Shown here: positions 33,193 through 41,448 of the stretch, piece by piece | Position numbering within the stretch: position 1 is the first letter of the stretch | Layout: every line of letters starts with the position of its first letter | Assembly: GCF_031979925.1 (NCBI RefSeq) | Contig: NZ_DALZFB010000008.1 | Span: 113,659 to 177,658, forward strand | DNA from: Pseudescherichia sp031979925 | GTDB taxonomy: Bacteria > Pseudomonadota > Gammaproteobacteria > Enterobacterales > Enterobacteriaceae | Reading direction: 5' to 3' | DNA length: 64,000 nt | The notes under the pieces: generated by a model | Told to the model about the DNA's origin: nothing | Seen by the model: the letters and a program-made list of their open reading frames with translations, nothing else | The model's database searches: none | Translations under genes and position numbers: made by a program

Positions 33193-34767
33193 TTGAGAAA
33201 ATTAAAGTTTAATTATCTGCTTATCGGCATTGTCACCCTGCTGCTGGCAGCAGCCCTGTGGCCCTCTATCCCCTGGTCAGGTAAAGCCGAAAACCGCATC
33301 GCCGCTATCCAGGCGCGCGGCGAGCTGCGCGTTAGTACCCTGATCTCTCCGCTCACCTGGAACGCCACCAGCGATAAGCCCACCGGCCTTGATTACGAGC
33401 TGGCCGAACAGTTTGCTAACTATCTTGGAGTGAAGCTGCGCGTCACCGTGCGGCAGAATATCAACCAGCTGTTTGACGATCTCGATAATGATAATGCCGA
33501 TATGCTGGCGGCCGGGCTGGTCTATAACAACGAACGCATCAAGCACTATCAGAGCGGGCCGGTCTACTACTCGGTCTCCCAGCAGCTGGTCTACCGGGTA
33601 GGCAGCCTGCGCCCGCGCACGCTGGCGACGGTGACCGACGCCCAGCTGACCGTCGCGCCGGGGCACGTTGCTATCAACGACCTGCAGGCGCTGAAAGAGA
33701 AGAAGTATCCGGAGCTGAGCTGGAAGGTGGATGAGAAACTGGGCACTAACGACCTGCTTTTGCAGGTTGCCCAGGGCAAGCTGGCCTATACCATTGCCGA
33801 CTCCGTGGCCATTAGCCTGTTCCAGCGCGTGCACCCCGAGCTGGCGGTAGCGCTGGATATCACCGATGAGCAGCCGGTGGCGTGGTTTAGCCAAAAAGAT
33901 AGCGATAACGCCCTCTCCGCCGCTATGCTGGACTTCTTCAACGTGATTAACGAAGACGGCACCCTCGCACGCCTTGAGGAGAAGTATCTCGGCCACGGTA
34001 AGGGATTCGACTATGTTGATACCCGTGCCTTCCTGCGCGCCATCGACAGCGTCTTGCCTGACCTGCAGCCGCTGTTTGAAAAATACGCCCAGAAGATTGA
34101 CTGGCGTCTGCTGGCGGCCATCTCTTATCAAGAGTCTCACTGGGATGCTCAGGCTACCTCCCCCACCGGCGTGCGCGGCCTGATGATGCTGACCAAAAAT
34201 ACCGCCCAGAGCCTGGGCCTGACCGATCGCACTGATGCCGAGCAGAGCATCAGCGGCGGGGCGCGCTATCTGCAGGATATGATGGCTCGAGTACCTGAGA
34301 ACGTCCCCGAGGAGGAGCGGATCTGGTTTGCGCTGGCGGCTTACAACATGGGTTATGCCCATATGCTTGATGCCCGCGCCCTGACGGCGAAGACCAAAGG
34401 CAACCCGGATAGCTGGTCTGACGTAAAGCAGCGCCTGCCACTGCTTAGCCAGAAGGCGTGGTACAGCCGGCTGACCTACGGCTATGCCCGCGGCCATGAG
34501 GCCTACGCCTACGTGGAAAACATCCGCAAGTATCAGATTAGCCTGGTGGGTTATCTGCAGGAGAAAACCCGGCAGCAGGAGCAGCAGCTCGCTCACGAGC
34601 AGCGTATGGCGCAAAGCTATCCGGTGGTCGCCTTGCAGGAGCTTGAGGAGACGCGCTATGGCGTGATGCCGCTGAGTGCCTTCTCCCCCGCCGAGGCCTT
34701 TGGTCAATCCAGCTTTACGCTGCCGGGGATATTGAACCAGGCGTCAGCGGGCGCAAAGCCGCATTAA
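33193..34767 (+). CDS. mltF: Membrane-bound lytic transglycosylase F
   Basis: An about 524-residue protein. After a short N-terminal membrane anchor (LIGIVTLLLAAALW) it has a periplasmic solute-binding-like domain (SBP_bac_3, about residues 35-260) and a C-terminal SLT catalytic domain with Glu in SYQESHWDAQAT near residue 312. It cleaves murein with formation of 1,6-anhydro ends. The frame is open from 33085, but homology to E. coli MltF (MKKLKINYL) points to the TTG at 33193. The added N-terminal stretch would not resemble a signal. It ends convergently with tadA, overlapping by 4 bases. Confidence 0.93.
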   Translation: MRKLKFNYLLIGIVTLLLAAALWPSIPWSGKAENRIAAIQARGELRVSTLISPLTWNATSDKPTGLDYELAEQFANYLGVKLRVTVRQNINQLFDDLDNDNADMLAAGLVYNNERIKHYQSGPVYYSVSQQLVYRVGSLRPRTLATVTDAQLTVAPGHVAINDLQALKEKKYPELSWKVDEKLGTNDLLLQVAQGKLAYTIADSVAISLFQRVHPELAVALDITDEQPVAWFSQKDSDNALSAAMLDFFNVINEDGTLARLEEKYLGHGKGFDYVDTRAFLRAIDSVLPDLQPLFEKYAQKIDWRLLAAISYQESHWDAQATSPTGVRGLMMLTKNTAQSLGLTDRTDAEQSISGGARYLQDMMARVPENVPEEERIWFALAAYNMGYAHMLDARALTAKTKGNPDSWSDVKQRLPLLSQKAWYSRLTYGYARGHEAYAYVENIRKYQISLVGYLQEKTRQQEQQLAHEQRMAQSYPVVALQELEETRYGVMPLSAFSPAEAFGQSSFTLPGILNQASAGAKPH

Positions 34768-35255
34768 CGTGCCTGCTTTTGCGCTTTAATGGCCAGCCGA
34801 CGCTGGCGGAAAAATTCACTGAGCATGCCTGAACACTCGTCACGCAGCGCTCCCTCAACGATCTCCACCCGATGATTCATACCGGGATGATGCAGAACAT
34901 CCATCAGGGAGCCTGCCGCGCCGGTTTTCAGATCCCGTGCGCCAAACACAAGCGTGCCAATACGGCTATGCACCATTGCCCCCGCGCACATGACGCAGGG
35001 CTCGAGGGTGACGTAGAGCGTGGTATCAAGCAGGCGGTAGTTTTGCAGCACCAGCCCCCCCTGCCGTAGGGCCATGATTTCGGCGTGGGCGGTGGGATCG
35101 TGGCGACCGATGGGCCGGTTCCAGCCCTCGCCGATGACGCGATTGTTGTGTACCAGCACCGCCCCGACCGGAACCTCCCCTTCGTCCCAGGCGCGCTGCG
35201 CGAGTAAGAGCGCGTGGCGCATCCAGTATTCGTGGGTAAATTCAGTATCGGACAC
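34764..35255 (-). CDS. tadA: tRNA adenosine(34) deaminase
   Basis: A 163-residue cytidine-deaminase-fold enzyme that converts A34 to inosine in tRNA-Arg(ACG). The zinc/catalytic motif PTAHAEIMALRQ lies near residue 55 and the second zinc motif LEPCVMCAGAM near residue 84. It is essential in E. coli. The C-terminal tail is a little shorter than in E. coli (167). Its stop overlaps that of the convergent mltF. It lies upstream of pgpC in reverse order, as in E. coli. Confidence 0.97.
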   Translation of the reverse strand: MSDTEFTHEYWMRHALLLAQRAWDEGEVPVGAVLVHNNRVIGEGWNRPIGRHDPTAHAEIMALRQGGLVLQNYRLLDTTLYVTLEPCVMCAGAMVHSRIGTLVFGARDLKTGAAGSLMDVLHHPGMNHRVEIVEGALRDECSGMLSEFFRQRRLAIKAQKQAR

Positions 35256-35315
35256 GGCTCAGCACTCCAGTAGTCAAAACGGGGCGCATTATACACAGGT
35301 GTAAGTATGCACACA

Positions 35316-35951
35316 CTACTCGAGTTGCTGTAGCTCTCCAAGGGGCGTGACCCGCCAGCGATGTTCGCAGAAATAGAGCAGCGGATTATCCTGCTTGCTG
35401 TCGCTGTAGCCGCTATAAAGGCGCAGCGGCGTGCCGATTTTTTGCTCCAGCTGCACCACCTTCTCATGACCGAGACAGCGCATAGAGAGCACCCAGCCAC
35501 CGTGGCTACGGCGGATCTGGCTGGCGATCAGGTTGACGCGGGGCAGCCAGGGCGTATCAAAATAGACCTGCTCCACCAGCGGCTGCGGCGAGCCGGTGAT
35601 CAGCCAGATATCCGCATCCGAGGCGTCGAGATAGTTGGTCAGGCGATCCTGTACCACCGGGAAGGCGGTAACGCGCCCACGAAACCAGGTGACAAACGAC
35701 TTTTCCAGCGCCTTAAGCCGCGCCTCGCTGTGACCAAACGTGCACCCCCACAGCAACAGACTCATCGGCCAGCGGGCAGCCCGCCCCTTTACCAGTAATG
35801 CAATACCGATAACCGGCAGCAGCGGTAGAACGAGCAGCGCATTGAGTGGCTGATGCCGCAGCAGATACCGCAGAAATGTCCCGAACATATCCTGCTGGTG
35901 CAGCGTTCCATCCAGATCGAAAAAGACGACACGACGCTCGCTATTTGCCAA
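35316..35951 (-). CDS. pgpC: Phosphatidylglycerophosphatase C
   Basis: A 211-residue HAD phosphatase anchored in the inner membrane. Motif I is VVFFDLDGTLHQQDMF at the N-terminus; a hydrophobic hairpin (about residues 37-55, LNALLVLPLLPVIGIALLV) anchors it. Motif II is WLITGSPQPL near residue 117, and the terminal Asp motif GYSDSKQDNPLL near residue 182. It dephosphorylates phosphatidylglycerol phosphate, redundantly with PgpA and PgpB. It is preceded 3 bases away by the EIIBC gene on the same strand, so read-through is likely. Confidence 0.93.
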   Translation of the reverse strand: MANSERRVVFFDLDGTLHQQDMFGTFLRYLLRHQPLNALLVLPLLPVIGIALLVKGRAARWPMSLLLWGCTFGHSEARLKALEKSFVTWFRGRVTAFPVVQDRLTNYLDASDADIWLITGSPQPLVEQVYFDTPWLPRVNLIASQIRRSHGGWVLSMRCLGHEKVVQLEQKIGTPLRLYSGYSDSKQDNPLLYFCEHRWRVTPLGELQQLE

Positions 35952-35954
35952 ACC

Positions 35955-37319
35955 CTACTCCTTTGGATCGTTAAAACCTAACAGCCAGGTAAACAGGAAC
36001 CCGGCGATGACCGCCAATAAATAGCCTAACAGATAGATCGTGACTTTTCCGGTAACAATCGTTAAAGCCAGCGGTAAACCGGAAATCCCAAAGGTAATAA
36101 CCGTCGCTACCTTCCAGTAGCAGACGAGCGCCCCACCTACTGCGCCGCCCAGGCAGGCACCGATAAACGGTTTGCCCAGCGGCAGCGTAACGCCAAAAAT
36201 CAGCGGCTCACCGATGCCCAACAGCCCCACCGGCAGCGCACCTTTGATGACCGTTTTTAGCCGGGCATTGCGTGTTTTGAGCAGCACGGCGAGCGCCGCG
36301 CCTACCTGACCGACGCCCGCCATGGAGAGGATAGGCAGCAGGGCGTTGAAGCCGTGCGCCTGAACCAACTCCACGTGGATCGGTACCAGGCCCTGATGCA
36401 GGCCGGTAAGCACCAGCGGCAAAAAGCTACCGGCCAGCACTGCGCCCACCAGCAGACCGCCGCGATCGATAGCCCAGCCAGCACCTTGAGCAATGGATTC
36501 AGAAATCCAGCCCCCGAGGGGCTGTAGTGCCACGATCGCAATCGTCCCGGTGATGAGCGTGGTCAGCAGCGGGTTAAGAATTAACTCCAGTGAGCCTGGC
36601 AGTCGTTCACGAAACCGCTTCTCAAACCAGCACATCAGCGCAACGACCAGCAGCACGGCGATCACCCCGCCGCGCCCTGGCTGCAACGCTTCGCCAAACA
36701 GCGTGATCTGCGCCAGTTGCGGACTCGAGAGAATGCCTGCCATCACTCCGCCTAACGCCTGCGAGCCGCCGAACACCTTCGCCGCGTTGACCCCCACAAG
36801 AATATTCATAATCGCAAACACGGCGCTGCCAAAGATGCCGAGCAGCCCCAGCACGTTGGGGTAGTGAATCGCGATATCGCCAGCAATATCGGGTCGCTTC
36901 AGGATATTGATAATGCCGGTGATCAGGCCGGAAGCGATAAACGCCGGAATGAGCGGAATGAAAACGTTCGCCAGCATGCGCAGCGCATCGCTCATCGGCG
37001 CTTTATACTGCGCTTTCGCCTGGGCCTTATTGCGGGCGATCTCATCCGGGATCGGGGCTGCACCCTCGCCATTGACCAGCAAGCGCATGGCATCTACCAC
37101 CTGCCCGGCTCTTCCTGGCCCGACGATCAGCTGATGCTGCTCACCCTGCTTAACATAGCCGCTGACGCCCGGGAGCGATTTCAGCCTGCCGATATTAAGC
37201 AGCCCCTCATCCTGTACCTCAAACCGGACGCGGGTCATACAGTTTTCCAGCCGCAGCACGTTGCCCTGCCCGCCGATGCCCTGCAAAATCTCCCCTGCCA
37301 ACGTCAGTGACTTATCCAT
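35955..37319 (-). CDS. PTS EIIBC permease, MurP-like (N-acetylmuramic acid or related sugar)
   Basis: A 454-residue PTS transporter. The EIIB domain (1-90) carries the phospho-cysteine in LRLENCMTRVRFEV near residue 28. The EIIC domain (about 110-450) has many membrane helices and the typical GIGEPLIFGVTLPLGKP motif near residue 375. There is no EIIA domain, so it would depend on Crr, as MurP does. It lies 9 bases after a murQ homologue and is divergent from the yfhH regulator. MurNAc is the best substrate guess; another amino-sugar lactyl ether or glucoside is possible. Confidence 0.82.
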   Translation of the reverse strand: MDKSLTLAGEILQGIGGQGNVLRLENCMTRVRFEVQDEGLLNIGRLKSLPGVSGYVKQGEQHQLIVGPGRAGQVVDAMRLLVNGEGAAPIPDEIARNKAQAKAQYKAPMSDALRMLANVFIPLIPAFIASGLITGIINILKRPDIAGDIAIHYPNVLGLLGIFGSAVFAIMNILVGVNAAKVFGGSQALGGVMAGILSSPQLAQITLFGEALQPGRGGVIAVLLVVALMCWFEKRFRERLPGSLELILNPLLTTLITGTIAIVALQPLGGWISESIAQGAGWAIDRGGLLVGAVLAGSFLPLVLTGLHQGLVPIHVELVQAHGFNALLPILSMAGVGQVGAALAVLLKTRNARLKTVIKGALPVGLLGIGEPLIFGVTLPLGKPFIGACLGGAVGGALVCYWKVATVITFGISGLPLALTIVTGKVTIYLLGYLLAVIAGFLFTWLLGFNDPKE

Positions 37320-37328
37320 GTGAACCTC

Positions 37329-38222
37329 TTAGTCGTTAAGCGCGGCGCGTAAGAACCCTTGATGTGCGTCGAGCCGGGCGCGGGCAGCGTCTACGTCCAG
37401 CCCGGTGAGCACCATTAAAATAGCGGGCTTCACGTCATACCCGGTCTGCTCCAGCACGCTGCGGGCCTGCTCCAGCGTGACGCCTGTAGCTTCAACCACC
37501 ATGCGGCAGGCGCGATCGACAAGTTTGATATTGCTCGCTTTCATATCGACCATCAGGTTCTGGTAGACCTTGCCAAACTTGACCATCGCCCCGGTGGAGA
37601 TCATGTTCAGCACCAGCTTTTGCGCCGTGCCGGACTTGAGGCGGGTAGAGCCGGTTAACGCTTCCGGCCCTACTACGGGCGAGATGGCAATGTCAGCTTC
37701 CTGAGCGATTGGCGAGGCGGGATTACAGGAGATAGCCACCGTGGTGCAGCCCGTGGCCCGTGCATATTTCAGCCCGCCGATGACGTAAGGCGTGCGCCCG
37801 GACGCGGCCAGACCCACTACCAGATCCTGGGGGGCGAGCGTCAGTTCACGCAGATCGTCCTCCCCCAGCTGTGGGTTATCCTCTGCCCCCTCTACCGCTT
37901 TCAACAGCGCGCCTGGACCACCGGCAATCAGGCCAATCACCAGGCCGTGCGGGACGCCAAAGGTCGGTGGGCACTCTGAAGCATCCAGGATACCCAGCCG
38001 CCCGCTGGTGCCTGCGCCCATATAGATGATACGTCCGCCTGCTTTCAGTGCTGCCGCTGCGGCATCCACCGCTTTTGCAACATCTGGCAATGTCTCTTTC
38101 ACTGCCAGCGCGACCAGCGTATCCTGTTGATTAAAACGGGTTACTAACTCGATAGTCGAAAGCGCATCCAGATCCATCGTCTCGGAATTTCGCGTTTCTG
38201 ATACCAGTGAGCCAAGATTCAT
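37329..38222 (-). CDS. murQ: N-acetylmuramic acid 6-phosphate etherase (MurQ family)
   Basis: A 297-residue SIS-domain etherase that removes the lactyl group from MurNAc-6-P to give GlcNAc-6-P. The phosphosugar site IYMGAGTSGRLGILDASECPPT-type motif is visible in parts (GAGTSGRLG near residue 65), with the catalytic region KAVEGAEDNP near residue 113 and TGSTRLKSGTAQK near residue 208. The frame opens 55 codons further upstream across the promoter; the start at 38222 (MNLGSLVSE) gives the family length. The locus differs from E. coli murQ, which is elsewhere, so this may be a second copy or a relocated one. Confidence 0.88.
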   Translation of the reverse strand: MNLGSLVSETRNSETMDLDALSTIELVTRFNQQDTLVALAVKETLPDVAKAVDAAAAALKAGGRIIYMGAGTSGRLGILDASECPPTFGVPHGLVIGLIAGGPGALLKAVEGAEDNPQLGEDDLRELTLAPQDLVVGLAASGRTPYVIGGLKYARATGCTTVAISCNPASPIAQEADIAISPVVGPEALTGSTRLKSGTAQKLVLNMISTGAMVKFGKVYQNLMVDMKASNIKLVDRACRMVVEATGVTLEQARSVLEQTGYDVKPAILMVLTGLDVDAARARLDAHQGFLRAALND

Positions 38223-38236
38223 TATCAGTACCTTTT

Positions 38237-38249
38237 GAATATTTAATTC
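38237..38249. promoter_or_regulatory. Palindrome GAAT-N5-ATTC, copy 1 (putative YfhH operator)
   Basis: GAATATTTAATTC lies 15-27 bases upstream of the murQ start. A second copy with the same GAAT-N5-ATTC frame lies exactly 33 bases away, three helical turns. Position in the divergent promoter of a regulator gene suggests an operator. Confidence 0.55.
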
Positions 38250-38269
38250 GTGTCCCGCGCAGTATAATG

Positions 38270-38282
38270 GAATATATAATTC
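38270..38282. promoter_or_regulatory. Palindrome GAAT-N5-ATTC, copy 2 (putative YfhH operator)
   Basis: GAATATATAATTC begins directly after a TATAAT hexamer (38263-38268, plus strand) that could be the -10 element of yfhH. Binding here would repress yfhH as well as murQ. Confidence 0.55.
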
Positions 38283-38341
38283 ATTGATGCCTGCGAACAG
38301 GATGTTTGTTGCCGTTGTCACGTTTTGCCCCCGGAGTTGCC

Positions 38342-39190
38342 ATGAACTGTTTGATCCATATCCGTCAGCGCTATGCGGGCCTGGCACAAAGCGATAAAAA
38401 GCTGGCTGATTTTCTCCTCACCCAGCCCGATCGCGCCCGCCACCTCAGTTCGCAACAGCTGGCAGCCGAGGCGGGTATCAGCCAGTCCAGCGTGGTAAAG
38501 TTCGCCCAGAAGCTGGGGTTTAAAGGATTTCCGGCGCTCAAGCTGGCGATTAGCGAAGCGCTGGTCAGCACGCCAACGCCCCACTCCGTTCCGGTGCATA
38601 ACCAGATCCGCGGCGACGATCCCCTGCGGGTGGTAGGCGAGAAGCTGATCCATGAGAAGGTCAGCGCCATGAACGCGACGCTTGATGTAAATACCGAGGA
38701 TAAGCTGCAGGAGAGCGTAATCATGCTGCGCGATGCGCGGCGGATCGTGCTGACCGGCATCGGCGCGTCCGGGCTGGTGGCGCGTAATTTTGGCTGGAAG
38801 CTGATGAAGATTGGTTTGCATGCGGTGGTAGAGCAGGATATGCATGCCCTGCTGGCAACGGCGCAGGCCATGGAGAGCGACGATCTGCTGCTGGCTATCT
38901 CCTATACTGGCGAGCGGCGGGAGATCAACATGGCGGCGGATGAAGCCTTTCGCGTTGGGGCGAAGATCCTGGCGATCACTGGCTTTACGCCTAATGCTTT
39001 GCAGCAGCGTTCAACCCGCTGCCTGTATACCATCGCCGAGGAGCAGGCCACCCGCAGCGCGGCCATCTCCTCTACCAGCGCGCAAATGTTACTGACTGAT
39101 CTGCTGTTTATGGCACTGGTGCAGCAGGATCTGGAGCACGCCCCGGAGCGGATCCGCCACAGCGAGGCATTGGTGAAAAAACTGGTCTGA
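38342..39190 (+). CDS. yfhH: RpiR/MurR-type regulator YfhH
   Basis: A 282-residue transcription regulator with an N-terminal RpiR HTH (LSSQQLAAEAGISQSSVVKFAQKLG, in two parts around residue 40-60) and a C-terminal SIS domain (LTGIGASGLVARNFG near residue 138, AISYTGERREI near residue 188) that should sense a sugar phosphate. The frame opens 12 codons earlier; the ATG at 38342 gives the E. coli length. In E. coli yfhH stands alone; here it is divergent from murQ and an EIIBC gene, which gives it an obvious target and ligand (MurNAc-6-P or similar). Confidence 0.9.
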   Translation: MNCLIHIRQRYAGLAQSDKKLADFLLTQPDRARHLSSQQLAAEAGISQSSVVKFAQKLGFKGFPALKLAISEALVSTPTPHSVPVHNQIRGDDPLRVVGEKLIHEKVSAMNATLDVNTEDKLQESVIMLRDARRIVLTGIGASGLVARNFGWKLMKIGLHAVVEQDMHALLATAQAMESDDLLLAISYTGERREINMAADEAFRVGAKILAITGFTPNALQQRSTRCLYTIAEEQATRSAAISSTSAQMLLTDLLFMALVQQDLEHAPERIRHSEALVKKLV

Positions 39191-39245
39191 GCAGAAATCG
39201 GGCGTATAATACCCGCCCTGCTTGTGTAGCTTCTGAGATTTCCCG

Positions 39246-39506
39246 ATGGCGCTGTTGATCACCAAAAAATGCATAAACTGCGATATGTGCGAACCCGAGT
39301 GTCCGAACGAGGCCATTTCGATGGGTGAGAGCGTTTATGAGATCGACAGCGATCGCTGCACGGAGTGCGTCGGCCACTACGAAACGCCGACGTGTCAGAA
39401 GGTCTGCCCTATCCCGAATACGATCCTCAAGGATGCGGCGCACATCGAGAGCCAGGAGCAGCTGTGGGATAAGTTTGTCCTGCTGCACCACGCGGATAAA
39501 ATTTAG
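39246..39506 (+). CDS. yfhL: Ferredoxin-like protein YfhL
   Basis: An 86-residue dicluster [4Fe-4S] ferredoxin of the Alvin type. The first cluster motif is CINCDMCEPECPNEA near residue 11; the second has an enlarged loop, CTECVGHYETPTCQKVCPI near residue 37. E. coli YfhL donates electrons for TrhP-dependent 5-hydroxyuridine formation on tRNA. It lies 55 bases after yfhH and its stop overlaps the convergent acpS stop by 4 bases. Confidence 0.95.
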   Translation: MALLITKKCINCDMCEPECPNEAISMGESVYEIDSDRCTECVGHYETPTCQKVCPIPNTILKDAAHIESQEQLWDKFVLLHHADKI

Positions 39507-39883
39507 CTCTCGATAATCACCGTCGCGCAGGCGTAGCGTCGCTCATCCGCCAGGGTCACGTGCATATGCGCCACGCCCAACCGCTCCGCCAGCTTCAGCG
39601 CTTCGCCCCACAGACGCAGGCGTGGCTTGCCCAGCTCGTCGTTAAAGACTTCAAACTGATTGAACGCCAGGCCGTTACGGATCCCGGTCCCGAACGCTTT
39701 TGCCGCCGCCTCTTTTACCGCAAAGCGCTTGGCAAGAAAGCGCACCGGCTGCTGATGGGCCTGGTAGATGGCCCATTCGTTGGCGCTCAGCACTTTCTTT
39801 GCCAGTCGGTCGCCGGAGCGGGAGATCACCCCTTCAATGCGATCGATCTCCACGATATCCGTGCCTAAGCCCAGAATAGCCAT
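39503..39883 (-). CDS. acpS: Holo-[acyl-carrier-protein] synthase
   Basis: A 126-residue phosphopantetheinyl transferase of the AcpS type. Metal-binding Asp in GLGTDIVEIDRIE (near residue 9) and Glu in RFAVKEAAAKAFGTG (near residue 58) are present. It transfers 4'-phosphopantetheine from CoA to apo-ACP and is essential. Its ATG overlaps the pdxJ stop by one base (TAATG), so translation is coupled, as in E. coli where pdxJ-acpS share an operon. Confidence 0.97.
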   Translation of the reverse strand: MAILGLGTDIVEIDRIEGVISRSGDRLAKKVLSANEWAIYQAHQQPVRFLAKRFAVKEAAAKAFGTGIRNGLAFNQFEVFNDELGKPRLRLWGEALKLAERLGVAHMHVTLADERRYACATVIIES

Positions 39884-40614
39884 TACCGGCGCGCTTCCAG
39901 CATCAGGCGTTTCATCTCGGCAACCGCCTCTTTCAGGCCGCTCATCACCGCCCGGCCAATAATGGCGTGGCCGATGTTCAGCTCGTGCATCTCCGGGATC
40001 TGGGCGATGGCCTTCACGTTGTGGTAGGTCAGACCGTGACCGGCGTTAACCTTAAGCCCGAGACTCGCCGCATAGGTCGCCGCGTTGGCGATGCGCTCCA
40101 GCTCTTTGGCCTGGGTGGCCTCGTCTTCCGCATCCGCGTAGCAGCCGGTATGGATTTCGATGTAGGGCGCACCTACCTCAGCGGCGGCTTTGATCTGCTC
40201 GGGATCGGCATCGATAAACAGCGATACCAGGATCCCGGCTTCCGCCAGCCGCGTGCAGGCGTCGCGCATCTTATCCCGCTGTCCGGCTACGTCCAGCCCG
40301 CCTTCGGTGGTGACCTCCTGACGCTTCTCCGGTACCAGGCAGCAGAAGTGAGGTTTGGTCTCGCAGGCGATAGCCAGCATCTCTTCGGTAACCGCCATCT
40401 CCAGGTTCATGCGCGTATCCAGGGTCTGGCGCAGTACCTTCACGTCGCGGTCGGTGATGTGGCGGCGATCCTCGCGCAGATGCACCGTAATACCGTCCGC
40501 CCCTGCTTGCTCGGCAATAAACGCCGCCTGGACCGGATCAGGGTATGCCGTGCCACGTGCGTTACGCAAGGTAGCAATGTGATCGATATTAACGCCTAAC
40601 AGTAGTTCAGCCAT
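39883..40614 (-). CDS. pdxJ: Pyridoxine 5'-phosphate synthase
   Basis: A 243-residue TIM-barrel enzyme that condenses 1-deoxy-xylulose 5-phosphate with 3-amino-2-oxopropyl phosphate to pyridoxine 5'-phosphate. The N-terminus LLGVNIDHIATLRNARG and the phosphate-binding segment LKVNAGHGLTYHNV near residue 190 are conserved; Glu in DGITVHLREDRRHI near residue 45 fits the active site. It is coupled to acpS and 43 bases downstream of recO on the same strand. Length is as in E. coli. Confidence 0.98.
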   Translation of the reverse strand: MAELLLGVNIDHIATLRNARGTAYPDPVQAAFIAEQAGADGITVHLREDRRHITDRDVKVLRQTLDTRMNLEMAVTEEMLAIACETKPHFCCLVPEKRQEVTTEGGLDVAGQRDKMRDACTRLAEAGILVSLFIDADPEQIKAAAEVGAPYIEIHTGCYADAEDEATQAKELERIANAATYAASLGLKVNAGHGLTYHNVKAIAQIPEMHELNIGHAIIGRAVMSGLKEAVAEMKRLMLEARR

Positions 40615-40657
40615 GACAATACAATCCTCGAATATCCTTTATCTTACGGTGGATGTT

Positions 40658-41383
40658 TTACGGTGCATCCGGCGCTGGCCGTTTCGGCACAAACTGGCGA
40701 AACAGCTCCCGGCTTTTTAGCGGTTTCCCGCCAAGATACGGCTTCAGGGCCGCGCGGGTAAAGCGTTTCGCCGCTTTTAACGTATCGCCGTCGGGAAACT
40801 CGCGCTCGGCAAGCGCCCGCAGCTGGCGGCCGGTAAAGGTGCGGTTATCTATTACCACGCTGGCAATAAACCCCTTCTCCTCCCGGTAGCGGTAGGTCAT
40901 GGTATCCTCCACCGCTTCGCCGGTTCCGGCGCAGTGCAGAAAATCGATACCGTACCCAAGATGACCCAGCAGCGCCAGCTCAAAGCGCCGGAGGATCGGT
41001 TCGGGTGAGCCGCTCAGGCCTGCCAGCGCCTGGATACAGTGCAGGTAATCGAAAAAAAGTTCAGAGAAGCGCGTCTCATGTTCAAGTACGCGAGAGATAA
41101 GCTCGTTAACGTAGAGACCGCTGTAGAGCGTGATGCCGCTCAGGGGGAGCGCCAGTGAGACCGCTTCCGCGCTGCGCAGGGTTTTGACTTCACCCCGGCC
41201 GCCGAAGCGTACCAGTAGAGGCGTAAAGGGCTGGAGGGCGCCCTTCAGGTTAGATCGTTTTGCCCGTGCGCCTTTTGCAACAAGGCGCACGCGGCCCGAC
41301 TCTTCCGTGAAGACGTCCAGCATCAGGCTGGTTTCGCTCCAGGGACGACTGTGTAAGACAAAAGCGCGCTGCCACCCTTCCAT
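40658..41383 (-). CDS. recO: DNA repair protein RecO
   Basis: A 241-residue protein with an N-terminal OB fold (WQRAFVLHSRPWSETSLMLD) and a helical C-terminal part. The degenerate Zn region of other RecO proteins is not evident, which is normal for enterobacteria. With RecR it loads RecA on SSB-coated DNA in gap repair. Two in-frame ATGs are close together (41389 and 41383); the second was chosen because E. coli RecO starts MEGWQRAF. It lies between era and pdxJ. Confidence 0.96.
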   Translation of the reverse strand: MEGWQRAFVLHSRPWSETSLMLDVFTEESGRVRLVAKGARAKRSNLKGALQPFTPLLVRFGGRGEVKTLRSAEAVSLALPLSGITLYSGLYVNELISRVLEHETRFSELFFDYLHCIQALAGLSGSPEPILRRFELALLGHLGYGIDFLHCAGTGEAVEDTMTYRYREEKGFIASVVIDNRTFTGRQLRALAEREFPDGDTLKAAKRFTRAALKPYLGGKPLKSRELFRQFVPKRPAPDAP

Positions 41384-41448
41384 CAGCATTTATACTCGTC
41401 GTCTTGCGAGTCGCAGGTGCGTTGGCAGCACCCGTTCACCTCAGTCAA

